Assembly: GCF_003315135.1 (NCBI RefSeq)
Contig: NZ_QNRK01000048.1
Coordinates: forward strand, 1-50,063
Origin: Roseiarcus fermentans
GTDB taxonomy: Bacteria > Pseudomonadota > Alphaproteobacteria > Rhizobiales > Beijerinckiaceae
Reading direction: 5' to 3'
Length of the DNA stretch: 50,063 nt
This document shows positions 22,539 through 30,218 of this stretch, one piece after another; positions within the stretch are counted from its first letter, which is position 1, and each line of letters begins with the position of its first letter. The notes below the pieces were generated by a model. The model had not been told where the DNA came from and did not search any database. It worked only from the letters and a program-made list of their open reading frames with translations. Both the position numbers and the translations under genes were made by a program.

Positions 22539-24475
22539 GCGCACGCTTTTCCTCGGTGCTGATCGCCAACCGCGGCGAGATCGCCTGCCGGATCATGCGC
22601 GCCGCGCGCGCCGAGGGGCTTCGGGTCATCGCCGTCCACAGCGACGCCGATCGGGACGCGCCCCATGTCCGGCTCGCCGACTCGAGCGTCCGCATCGGCC
22701 CGTCGCCGCCGGCCGGCTCCTATCTCGCGATCGGCGCGCTGCTCGACGCGGCCAGGGCGACCGGCGCCGGAGCGCTCCATCCCGGTTACGGCTTCCTCGC
22801 CGAGAACGCCGACCTCGCCGAGGCCTGCGCCGCGGCCGGCCTCGTCTTCGTCGGTCCGCCGCCGGAGGCGATCCGCGCCATGGGCGACAAGAGCGCGGCC
22901 AAGGCGAAGATGGAGGCGGCCGGCGTCGCCTGTGCGCCCGGCTATCACGGGGCCGACCAGTCGCCCGCGCGGTTCGCCGCCGAGGCGCGGCGGATCGGCT
23001 ATCCGGTCATGGTGAAAGCGGCCGCCGGCGGCGGCGGCCGAGGCATGCGCATCGTGCGCGAGCCCGAGGCCCTTGCGGCGGCGATCGCCGCCGCCGGGGT
23101 CGAGGCGGAGGCCGCTTTCGGCGACGGTCGCCTGCTCGTCGAACGCGCGCTCCTCAACGCCAGGCACGTCGAGGTGCAGGTTTTCGGCGACGAGGCCGGA
23201 CACATCGTCCATCTCGGCGAGCGCGACTGCTCGATCCAGCGCCGCCATCAGAAGGTGATCGAGGAGGCGCCCTCGCCCGCGGTGTCGCCCGAGCTGCGCG
23301 CGGCGATGGGCGAGGCCGCCGTCCGGGCGGCCGCGGCGGTCGGCTATGTCGGGGCGGGCACGGTCGAGTTTCTGCTCGATTCCGACGGCCGCTTCTGGTT
23401 CCTCGAGATGAACACCCGCATCCAGGTCGAGCACCCGGTGACGGAATGCGTGACCGGAATCGACCTCGTGCGCCTCCAGTTCCGGGTCGCGCAGGGCGGG
23501 CGGCTGCCGTTCTCGCAACCCGACGTGACCCTTCGCGGCCACGCGATCGAGGCGCGGCTCTACGCCGAGGATTCGGCCGCCGACTTCCTGCCCTCGATCG
23601 GGACGATCACGGCGTGGCGGCCGCCGACGGCCGAGGGCGTGCGGGTCGACGCCGGCGTCGAGGCCGGATCGGCGGTGACGCCGTATTACGATTCGATGCT
23701 CGCCAAGGTCGTCGCCTGCGGTGCGACCCGCGAGGAGGCGCGCCGCAGGCTCGTGCGTGCGCTCGAGGCGACTTTCGTCGCGGGCGTCGTCACCAACCGC
23801 GATTTCCTGCTTCATGCGCTCGGCCGGCCCGAATTCGTCGACGGGCGCGCCACCACCGCCTTCGTCGGCGACGCGCCGTTCAAGCGGCGGGAGGCGAGCC
23901 GCACGGCGCTCGCGCTGGCCGCGGCGCTCCTGGTCGAGCGCGGACGTCCGCCGCAGCCGACCGCCGGATGGCGCGCGGCGCCGTTGAAGATCGACGTCGA
24001 CGGAGGCGAGCGCCGCGTCTCGGTCAGGCGGCAGGGCGCGGAGACGGTCGTCGCCATCGACGGCGAGGAGGTCGCGCTTCGCCTGATCGACGCCGACGGC
24101 GGCGTGGCGCGCTACGCCATCGACGGCGTCGCTGTCCGCGCGGCCTATGCCCGCGACGGCGAGGCGCTGTGGCTCGACGTCGAGGGCGCCTGCCGGCGCT
24201 TCGCCGACCGAAGCTATGCGCCGCCGGCGGCGCGGGACGCGGACGAAGGCGGCGGCGCGGTGCGCGCGCCGGTCAGCGGAATCGTCGTCGCGGTCGAGGC
24301 GAAAGCCGGCGATGTCGTGAAGCGGGGCCAGATCCTCGCCACCGTCGAGGCGATGAAGATGCACTACGCCATCCTGGCCCCGATCGACGGGGCGGTCGCG
24401 GAGGCGCACGCCGTCGCGGGCCGTCAGACCCGCGCGCAGGCCGTTCTTTTCACGCTCGCGCCGCAGGAGAACTGA
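22535..24475 (+). CDS. Acyl-CoA carboxylase alpha subunit (biotin carboxylase + biotin carrier)
   Basis: A 646-residue fusion of biotin carboxylase (residues about 4-450: ANRGEIACRI start, AAAGGGGRGM ATP-grasp loop, FLEMNTRIQVEHPVTE catalytic segment) and a C-terminal biotin carrier domain with the biotinyl lysine near 608 in VEAMKMHY. The length matches the alpha chains of methylcrotonyl- and geranyl-CoA carboxylase. It charges biotin with bicarbonate and ATP and hands CO2 to the beta subunit encoded at 20128-21738. It overlaps the hydratase gene by 4 bp and is followed after 2 bp by a BKACE gene. Confidence 0.9.
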   Translation: MSARFSSVLIANRGEIACRIMRAARAEGLRVIAVHSDADRDAPHVRLADSSVRIGPSPPAGSYLAIGALLDAARATGAGALHPGYGFLAENADLAEACAAAGLVFVGPPPEAIRAMGDKSAAKAKMEAAGVACAPGYHGADQSPARFAAEARRIGYPVMVKAAAGGGGRGMRIVREPEALAAAIAAAGVEAEAAFGDGRLLVERALLNARHVEVQVFGDEAGHIVHLGERDCSIQRRHQKVIEEAPSPAVSPELRAAMGEAAVRAAAAVGYVGAGTVEFLLDSDGRFWFLEMNTRIQVEHPVTECVTGIDLVRLQFRVAQGGRLPFSQPDVTLRGHAIEARLYAEDSAADFLPSIGTITAWRPPTAEGVRVDAGVEAGSAVTPYYDSMLAKVVACGATREEARRRLVRALEATFVAGVVTNRDFLLHALGRPEFVDGRATTAFVGDAPFKRREASRTALALAAALLVERGRPPQPTAGWRAAPLKIDVDGGERRVSVRRQGAETVVAIDGEEVALRLIDADGGVARYAIDGVAVRAAYARDGEALWLDVEGACRRFADRSYAPPAARDADEGGGAVRAPVSGIVVAVEAKAGDVVKRGQILATVEAMKMHYAILAPIDGAVAEAHAVAGRQTRAQAVLFTLAPQEN

Positions 24476-24477
24476 CC

Positions 24478-25341
24478 ATGGACAAGGCCGTCGTCACCTG
24501 CGCGCTGACCGGCGTCCTGACCGACCCGGCGGTCTATCCCGCTCCCGTCACGCCGGAGGCGATGGCGCGCGAGGCGAGGCGCGCGACCGACGAGGGCGCG
24601 AGCGTCGTCCACGTGCATTTCCGCCGGCTCGAGCCCGGGAAGGGCCACCTGCCTTCCTGGGCTCCCGAGGTCGCGACCGCCGTCGTCGCCGCCATCCGCG
24701 ACGCCTGCCCGGGCGTGATCGTCAACCAGACCACCGGGATCGTCGGCCCCGACCTGTCCGGCCCGCTCGCCTGCCTGCGCGCGGTCAGGCCGGAGATCGC
24801 GGCGCTCAACGCCGGCTCGCTCAACTACTTGAAGACCCGCGGCGACGGGACGTGGGCGTGGCCGCCGATGCTGTTCGACAATTCCGTCGACAAGGTCGCG
24901 GCCTTTCTCGCCGTCATGCGTGAATGCGGGATCGAGCCGGAGTTCGAATGTTTCGACACCGGCATCGTCCGCACGGCGGCGGCGATCGCGCGCTTGAACG
25001 GCTTTCCCCGGCCGCCCAAATACAATTTCGTGATGGGCGTCGAGTCCGGCATGCCGGCCGACCCGGACCTGCTGCCGATCCTGCTTCGCCATACGACGCC
25101 CGGCGCGCGCTGGAGCGTGACCGCGATCGGGCGGGCAGAGATCTGGCCGCTGCACCGCCGCGCCGCCGAGCTCGGCGGCGACCTGCGCACCGGCCTCGAA
25201 GACACGATCTACCTGCCGGACGGTTCGCGCGCCGCCTCCAACGGCGATCTGATTGCGGCGCTTGTGTTCGCCGCGCGCGGCGCGGGCCGGGACATCGCGT
25301 CGCCGGAGGAGGCGCGCGCGGCGCTCGGACTTGCACGGTAG
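24478..25341 (+). CDS. BKACE family beta-keto acid cleavage enzyme (DUF849), second copy
   Basis: A 287-residue DUF849 protein. Metal ligands H45 and H47 lie in VVHVHFR (HVHFR in place of the usual HLHAR) and E241 in GLEDTIY. It begins 2 bp after the carboxylase alpha stop, firmly inside the acyl-CoA operon. It is shorter and clearly diverged from the copy at 4064-4993, so a different substrate is likely. In leucine- or terpene-type pathways this place would be taken by an HMG-CoA-lyase-like enzyme, none of which is seen here. Function inferred at family level only. Confidence 0.88.
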   Translation: MDKAVVTCALTGVLTDPAVYPAPVTPEAMAREARRATDEGASVVHVHFRRLEPGKGHLPSWAPEVATAVVAAIRDACPGVIVNQTTGIVGPDLSGPLACLRAVRPEIAALNAGSLNYLKTRGDGTWAWPPMLFDNSVDKVAAFLAVMRECGIEPEFECFDTGIVRTAAAIARLNGFPRPPKYNFVMGVESGMPADPDLLPILLRHTTPGARWSVTAIGRAEIWPLHRRAAELGGDLRTGLEDTIYLPDGSRAASNGDLIAALVFAARGAGRDIASPEEARAALGLAR

Positions 25342-25384
25342 CCGCGCTCGTTGAGCGCGGACGCGGTCAGCGACCGCGTCTACA
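25342..25384. repeat. Tandem double-hairpin repeat, copy B
   Basis: Two perfect hairpins directly after the BKACE stop: CCGCGCTC-gtt-GAGCGCGG then GACGCGGTC-agc-GACCGCGTC, followed by TACA. It resembles copies at 19936-19993 and 29040-29079. Its place inside an operon means it may also attenuate or stabilise the mRNA. Confidence 0.7.
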
Positions 25385-25406
25385 GGCCAGAGAAGGAGCC
25401 GAAAAG

Positions 25407-26570
25407 ATGACTGCCCATGTGTTCGACGTCGTGCGCAAGAGCCCGTTCTACAGCGCCGAGCACGAGGCTTTTCGCGACACCCTGCGCCGGTTCGTCGCCC
25501 GCGAGATCGAGCCCTATTGCAACGCGTGGGACGAGGCCGGCGCGTTTCCGCGCGAGCTGTATCGGAAGGCCGCGGCGGTCGGCTACATGGGCCTCGGCTT
25601 CCCGGAGGCTTACGGCGGCACGGAAGGCGACCGCTTCATGCGCATCATCGCCATGCAGGAGATCGCCCGGGCGGGCTGCGGCGGCGTTGGCGCGGGCCTG
25701 TTTTCCCACACCATCGGCGCGCCGCCGATCCTGCACCGCGGCGCGGAGTCCATGAAGGCGCGGGTGCTGCCGCAGATCCTGTCGGGCGAAAAAATCTCGG
25801 CCCTCGCCATCACCGAGCCGTCCGGCGGCTCCGACGTCGCGAACCTGCGCACGACGGCGAGGCGCGACGGCGATCACTATGTGATCAACGGCTCGAAGAC
25901 CTTCATCACCTCGGGGATGCGCGCCGATTTCATCACGCTCGCGGCGCGCACCGGCGGCCCCGGCGCGTCGGGCGTGAGCCTGATCCTGATCGAGGGCGAG
26001 CCCGAAGGCCTGCAGCGCACCCCGCTTCAGAAGATGGGCTGGTGGTGCTCCGACACCGCGACCCTCTATTTCGACAACGTGCGGGTTCCGGCGGAGAACC
26101 TGATCGGCGCGGAGGGCGAGGGGTTCCGCGCCATCATGCTCAACTTCAACGACGAGCGCCTGCACGGCGCGGCGGGCGCGATTTCGGCCGCCCGGGTCTG
26201 CCTCGAGGAGGCGATCGCCTACGCCAAGCAGCGCGTGGCCTTCGGCAAGCCGATCGTGCAGCATCAGGTGATCCGCCACAAGCTCGTCGACATGGCGATG
26301 AAGATCGAGGCGTCGCAGGCGATGCTGGAACTGCTGACCTGGCGGCTGGAGCAGGGCGAAAACCCGGTCGCGGAAATCTGCATGCTGAAGAACCAGGCGA
26401 CCACGACCCTCGCCTTCTGCGCCTCGGAAGGCGTGCAGATCTTCGGCGGCGCAGGGTACCTGCGCGGCGTCAAGGTCGAGCGGATCTATCGCGAGGTGAA
26501 GGTCAACGCCATCGGGGCGGGAACGGAAGAGATCATGAAGGACCTCGCCAGCCGGCAGATGGGGCTTTAG
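25407..26570 (+). CDS. Acyl-CoA dehydrogenase (isovaleryl/citronellyl-CoA type)
   Basis: A 387-residue FAD-dependent acyl-CoA dehydrogenase. It shows ITEPSGGSDVANLRT (135-149), INGSKTFITSG (160-170), the R-V-A-F-G-K-P-I helix start and the C-terminal GAGTEEIMKDLASR. The usual catalytic Glu of the IYEGT motif is replaced (IGAGT), while E250 in NDERLHGAAG takes the place of the helix-G Glu known from isovaleryl-CoA dehydrogenase. That points to 3-methyl-branched substrates, in line with the carboxylase next to it. It would pass electrons to ETF. ATG 25407 is preceded by AAGGAG. Confidence 0.88.
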   Translation: MTAHVFDVVRKSPFYSAEHEAFRDTLRRFVAREIEPYCNAWDEAGAFPRELYRKAAAVGYMGLGFPEAYGGTEGDRFMRIIAMQEIARAGCGGVGAGLFSHTIGAPPILHRGAESMKARVLPQILSGEKISALAITEPSGGSDVANLRTTARRDGDHYVINGSKTFITSGMRADFITLAARTGGPGASGVSLILIEGEPEGLQRTPLQKMGWWCSDTATLYFDNVRVPAENLIGAEGEGFRAIMLNFNDERLHGAAGAISAARVCLEEAIAYAKQRVAFGKPIVQHQVIRHKLVDMAMKIEASQAMLELLTWRLEQGENPVAEICMLKNQATTTLAFCASEGVQIFGGAGYLRGVKVERIYREVKVNAIGAGTEEIMKDLASRQMGL

Positions 26571-26586
26571 ACCCGCCACTTCATCC

Positions 26587-26665
26587 GTCATGGCGAGCGA
26601 AGCGAAGCCATCCACGCCACCCGCCGCGCCCTGCGGCAGGATTGCTTCGCTTCGCTCGCAATGAC
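26587..26665. repeat. Long inverted repeat (GTCATTGCGAGCGAAG family)
   Basis: The left arm 26587-26613 begins GTCATGGCGAGCGAAGCG; the right arm 26639-26665 ends CGCTCGCAATGAC. The 27-bp arms pair with two mismatches around a 25-base loop. Related arms occur at 19773, 30946 and 31077. It fills the gap between the dehydrogenase and GST genes. Confidence 0.75.
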
Positions 26666-26682
26666 GATCGGGAAAGGTTGCC

Positions 26683-27351
26683 ATGATCACGCTCTACCAC
26701 TGCGTCGACGCCCGCTCGTTCCGCGCCCTCTGGGCGCTGGAAGAGGTCGGGGTCGCCTACGAACTGCGGATGCTGCCGTTCCCGCCGCGCCGTCTCGCGC
26801 GCGAATATCTGGAGGTGAACCCGCTCGGCACCATCCCGTTCCTGATCGACGGCGAGACGCGGATGACGGAATCGGCGGCGATCTGCCAGTATCTCGCCGA
26901 GCGCTACGCCGGCCCGCCGCTGGCCGTCAGGCCAGACGAGCCCGGTTACGGCGCCTATCTCAACGCGCTTCATTGCGGCGAGGCGACGCTGACCTTCCCG
27001 CAGACGCTGGTGCTGCGCTACTCCACCCTCGAGCCGCCGGAACGTCGCCTGCCGCAGGCGGTCGCCGACTACGCCCGCTGGACGCTCGGCCGACTGGCTG
27101 CATTCGAGACCCTGATGGATGGGGCGGACTATGTCGCCGCCGGCCGCTTCACCGTCGCCGATATTTCGGTCGCCTACGCCCTGATGCTGCTCAAGGTGGT
27201 CGGCCTGTTCGATCAGGCGCCGGAGTCGATGAAGGCCTATTACCGCCGCCTTCGCGAGCGCCCCGGCTTCCATCGCGCCAAGGACGCGCAGACGACCGCC
27301 GCCGCCGAGCAACTCCACGCGCCGCAGAAGCAGAACGCGCCCCCTTCGTGA
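26683..27351 (+). CDS. Glutathione S-transferase family protein
   Basis: A 222-residue GST with an N-terminal thioredoxin-like domain (VDARSFRALWALEEVG at about 8-23; NPLGTIPFLIDGETRMTESAAICQYL at about 46-71) and an all-helical C-terminal domain (VAAGRFTVADISVAYAL is the conserved N-capping region). It sits within the acyl-CoA operon after a palindromic repeat. It could isomerise a glutathione-linked intermediate (maleylpyruvate-isomerase style) or detoxify; I cannot choose. The last 20 residues are low-complexity. Confidence 0.86.
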   Translation: MITLYHCVDARSFRALWALEEVGVAYELRMLPFPPRRLAREYLEVNPLGTIPFLIDGETRMTESAAICQYLAERYAGPPLAVRPDEPGYGAYLNALHCGEATLTFPQTLVLRYSTLEPPERRLPQAVADYARWTLGRLAAFETLMDGADYVAAGRFTVADISVAYALMLLKVVGLFDQAPESMKAYYRRLRERPGFHRAKDAQTTAAAEQLHAPQKQNAPPS

Positions 27352-27410
27352 CTCTTCGTGTCCTTCGTGGTGAACTCCCCCAACAAAGAGACAAGCGACG
27401 GGGAGGAAAG

Positions 27411-28943
27411 ATGACGCCGGACATCGGGCTCGCCAACTGGTTTCGCGAGCGCAGCGTTCGCACGCCTGAACGCCGGGCGCTGCATTTCGAGGGCCGCGAC
27501 TGGAGCTACGGCGCCATGCAGCGGGCGATCGAAGACTGCGCCGGCCGTCTCGCCGCGATCGGGATCGGGAAGGGCGACCGCGTCGCCTTCCTCGGCGCCA
27601 ATCAGCCGATGTTCCTGTTCGCCATGTTCGCGTCGGCGCGTCTCGGGGCGATCTTCGTCCCGCTCAATTTCCGCCTCACCGGACCCGAACTCGCTTTCAT
27701 GATCGACGACTGCGCGGCGAGCGCGCTGATCGTCGACGCGGCGCATCGTCCGGTGATCGAGCCCCAGCTGGCGCGGCTGGCCTCGCTCGAGGCGACGCTC
27801 GCCGCCGAGGACGAGGCGGGCTGGATCGAGGGGCCGCCGCCGGTCCCTTCCCAGATCCGGGCGCTCGAGGACGACGTCGCGCTGATCATGTACACGTCCG
27901 GGACCACCGGCCGGCCCAAGGGGGCGATGCTGACGCACGGCAATCTCTGGTGGAACAACGCGAGCGCCATGCATGCGATGGACGTGCTGGCGAACGACGT
28001 CACGCTCGTGCACGCGCCGATCTTCCACATCGGCGGCCTGAACGTGACGATGCTGGCCGCCTTGCAGAAGGGCGCGCTCGTCGTCCTCAGCCGGGCGTTC
28101 GATCCCGGCCGGGCGCTGGCCGACATTGCGGCGCACAAGGTCACGACCATGTTCGGCGTGCCGGCGATGTTCCTGTTCATGGCTCAGGCCCCGGGCTTCG
28201 CCGAAGCCGACCTGTCGTCGCTGCGCCTGCTCGTCGTCGGCGGCGCGCCCTGTCCGGTTCCGGTCCTCAACGTCTGGCTCGCGCGCGGCGTGATGATGCA
28301 GCAGGGTTACGGCCTGACCGAGACCTCGCCGATGGTCAGCATACTCAGCCCGGAATACGCGCTGGCCAAGATCGGCTCCTCGGGCCGGACGCCGATGTTC
28401 GTCGAGGTCCGAATCGTCGATTCCGTCGGCCGGGAGCTGACCGCGCCGGGTGAGCAGGGCGAGATTCTGGTGCGCGGGCCCAACGTGACCAAGGGCTACT
28501 GGGGCCTCCCCGACGCCACCGCCATGGCGATCGACGGGGACGGCTGGTTCCGCACCGGCGACGCCGGCTTCTTCGACGCGGATGGGTTCCTCACCATCAG
28601 CGACCGCATCAAGGATATGATCATCACCGGCGGCGAGAACGTCTATCCGGCCGAGATCGAGAGCCAGCTCATGCGTCATCCGGCGATCGCCGAGGTCGGG
28701 GTGATCGGCGAGCCGGATCCGCAATGGGGAGAAAAGGTCGTGGCCGTGGTCGCGCTGAAGCCCGGCGAGACGCTGACGCTCGAGGCGCTGCGCGCCTTCG
28801 CCGAACAAAGCCTCGCCCACTACAAGCTGCCCAAGCGGCTCGAACTGGTGACCGCGCTGCCGCGCAACGCGACCGGGAAAATCCTGAAACGCCAGCTGCG
28901 CCAGACGTTTGGGCAAGCGGGCAGGGCGGCGGCGCAGCAGTGA
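27411..28943 (+). CDS. Acyl-CoA synthetase (AMP-forming)
   Basis: An ANL-superfamily CoA ligase of 510 residues. The P-loop YTSGTTGRPKG (161-171), GYGLTETSP, GWFRTGDAGFFDADG and the C-terminal lysine motif RNATGKILKR are all present. It would activate the acid entering the operon's pathway as its CoA ester, for a 3-methyl-branched or aryl-alkyl acid. GGGGAGG directly before ATG 27411 is a strong ribosome binding site. It is the last gene of the plus-strand group. The substrate-binding residues do not let me separate fatty, isovalerate/citronellate and aromatic substrates. Confidence 0.88.
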   Translation: MTPDIGLANWFRERSVRTPERRALHFEGRDWSYGAMQRAIEDCAGRLAAIGIGKGDRVAFLGANQPMFLFAMFASARLGAIFVPLNFRLTGPELAFMIDDCAASALIVDAAHRPVIEPQLARLASLEATLAAEDEAGWIEGPPPVPSQIRALEDDVALIMYTSGTTGRPKGAMLTHGNLWWNNASAMHAMDVLANDVTLVHAPIFHIGGLNVTMLAALQKGALVVLSRAFDPGRALADIAAHKVTTMFGVPAMFLFMAQAPGFAEADLSSLRLLVVGGAPCPVPVLNVWLARGVMMQQGYGLTETSPMVSILSPEYALAKIGSSGRTPMFVEVRIVDSVGRELTAPGEQGEILVRGPNVTKGYWGLPDATAMAIDGDGWFRTGDAGFFDADGFLTISDRIKDMIITGGENVYPAEIESQLMRHPAIAEVGVIGEPDPQWGEKVVAVVALKPGETLTLEALRAFAEQSLAHYKLPKRLELVTALPRNATGKILKRQLRQTFGQAGRAAAQQ

Positions 28944-29039
28944 GGCCGCGGCCGGGTCCGGCGCGGCGTCATCGCGACGAGGCCCGCACTTCGCTAACCC
29001 GCAGACGCGTACCGGGGCGAAAGTCGGGCCGTCGTTGCA

Positions 29040-29079
29040 GACGCGGCCGCTGGCCGTGTCCCGCGCTCGCCGAGCCCGG
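29040..29079. repeat. Tandem double-hairpin repeat, copy C
   Basis: GACGCGGCC-gct-GGCCGTGTC followed by CCGCGCTCGCCGAGCCCGG, the same two hairpins as copies A and B but in opposite order. It lies in the 170-bp gap (28944-29113) between the convergent CoA ligase and ModA-like genes and may terminate both. Confidence 0.55.
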
Positions 29080-29113
29080 ACTACCAGAGCGCCGGCGCCC
29101 GATATTCGCCCGG

Positions 29114-29812
29114 CTACGCCTGCGCCGGTTCCATGCCGAACCGGCGCTTGGTTTCGGCGGCCTCGGGCCCGTTGAGGAAGGCGATCAGCGCCCGCGCCTC
29201 CTCGACCCGCGTCGAGCCGGCGCCGACGCCGATCGAGAAGGTGGTGACTGACTGGACCGGCGGCGGCGCGAGGCCGACGATGGCGATGCCCGCTTCGCCG
29301 AGAAATTCGCTGAGCTGCTGGACCCCGATCTCGGCGTCGCCGCCCGCGACGAGGGCCGCGACCGGGACGCCGGGCCTGGCCTGGACGAGGCGTGGGGCGT
29401 CGCCGGCGGGATCGAGACCCCAGGTCTTCAGAATCTCGACGAGGTGGGTTCCGCTCGGCCCGGTCGAATAGCCGATCGAGCGCGCCGTCATGAGCGCGGC
29501 CTTGACCGCCTCGCCGTCGCCGATGTCGGGCCGACGCGCGCCGGCCTTGACCGCGAGCGCCATCGCCGAACGGACGAACCCGACGGCGGTTCCGGCGAGG
29601 ACATGCCCCTCGGCCTCGAGTTTCGCGATCACGTCGTCGGCGAGGACGACGAGGTCGAACGGCTCGCCTGCCCGGACGCGTCTGGCCGCGTCGACGCCGC
29701 CGATCGCCTCGATTGAAACCGGCTTGCCCGTCGACGCCGCGTAGCGTTCCGTCAGCTCGCCGAGCGCGCGCCGGGTCGCCATGGAGGAAATGCCGGTGAT
29801 CGGGTGCGCCAT
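29114..29812 (-). CDS. ModA-like substrate-binding protein without a signal peptide
   Basis: A 232-residue type II periplasmic-binding-fold protein of the molybdate-binding (ModA) group: it has GGVDAARRVRAGEPFDLVVLADDVIAKLEAEG near residues 38-69, the GPSGTHLVEIL segment, and a C-terminal ALIAFLNGPEAAETKRRFGMEP typical of these proteins. The N-terminus MAHPITGISSMATRRALGEL has no signal sequence, so it probably stays in the cytoplasm; no permease or ATPase gene is adjacent. ATG 29812 has GGAGG seven bases upstream. It is divergent from a ferredoxin gene. Intracellular oxyanion sensing or storage is a guess. Confidence 0.75.
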   Translation of the reverse strand: MAHPITGISSMATRRALGELTERYAASTGKPVSIEAIGGVDAARRVRAGEPFDLVVLADDVIAKLEAEGHVLAGTAVGFVRSAMALAVKAGARRPDIGDGEAVKAALMTARSIGYSTGPSGTHLVEILKTWGLDPAGDAPRLVQARPGVPVAALVAGGDAEIGVQQLSEFLGEAGIAIVGLAPPPVQSVTTFSIGVGAGSTRVEEARALIAFLNGPEAAETKRRFGMEPAQA

Positions 29813-29999
29813 GACGTCCTCCGGGGAAAGGCGGGTCTCGCAGGCCGGTATAGCGCGGCGCGCCCGGCGGCCCAAGCCGCCTCGCCTGAGCCGCCGTGAC
29901 CATCCGCCGCGTCCGCGCCGATTGTCGAAAGCCGGCGGCGGTCTTAAGAAATGCGCTTGAGGGAAGCCGCTCGGACACGGACGGCGGCGGAGACAAGAC

Positions 30000-30218
30000 A
30001 TGGCCTATCGGATCGTCGCCGATCTCTGCACGAGCTGCGGCGCCTGTGAGCTGGACTGCCCGAACGAAGCGATCAGCATGGACCGCTTCACCTATGTGAT
30101 CGATCCGGCGAAGTGCACCGAGTGCAAGGGGTTTTTCGACACTTCGCACTGCGCCTCGGTCTGCCCGGTGGAGGGCTGCTGCGTGCCGGACGAAGCCGCT
30201 TCCGCCGCCGAAGGCTGA
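30000..30218 (+). CDS. 2[4Fe-4S] ferredoxin
   Basis: A 72-residue bacterial-type ferredoxin. Cluster cysteines are C10, C13, C16, C20 and C39, C42, C51, C55 (the second set with the long CxxC-x8-CxxxCP spacing, as in FdxN/YfhL-type proteins). Two extra cysteines, C60 and C61, follow. It is cytoplasmic and low-potential. Neighbours are the divergent ModA-like gene (187-bp gap) and, 1.3 kb away, the molybdenum hydroxylase, to or from which it might carry electrons; this link is only positional. Confidence 0.9.
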   Translation: MAYRIVADLCTSCGACELDCPNEAISMDRFTYVIDPAKCTECKGFFDTSHCASVCPVEGCCVPDEAASAAEG

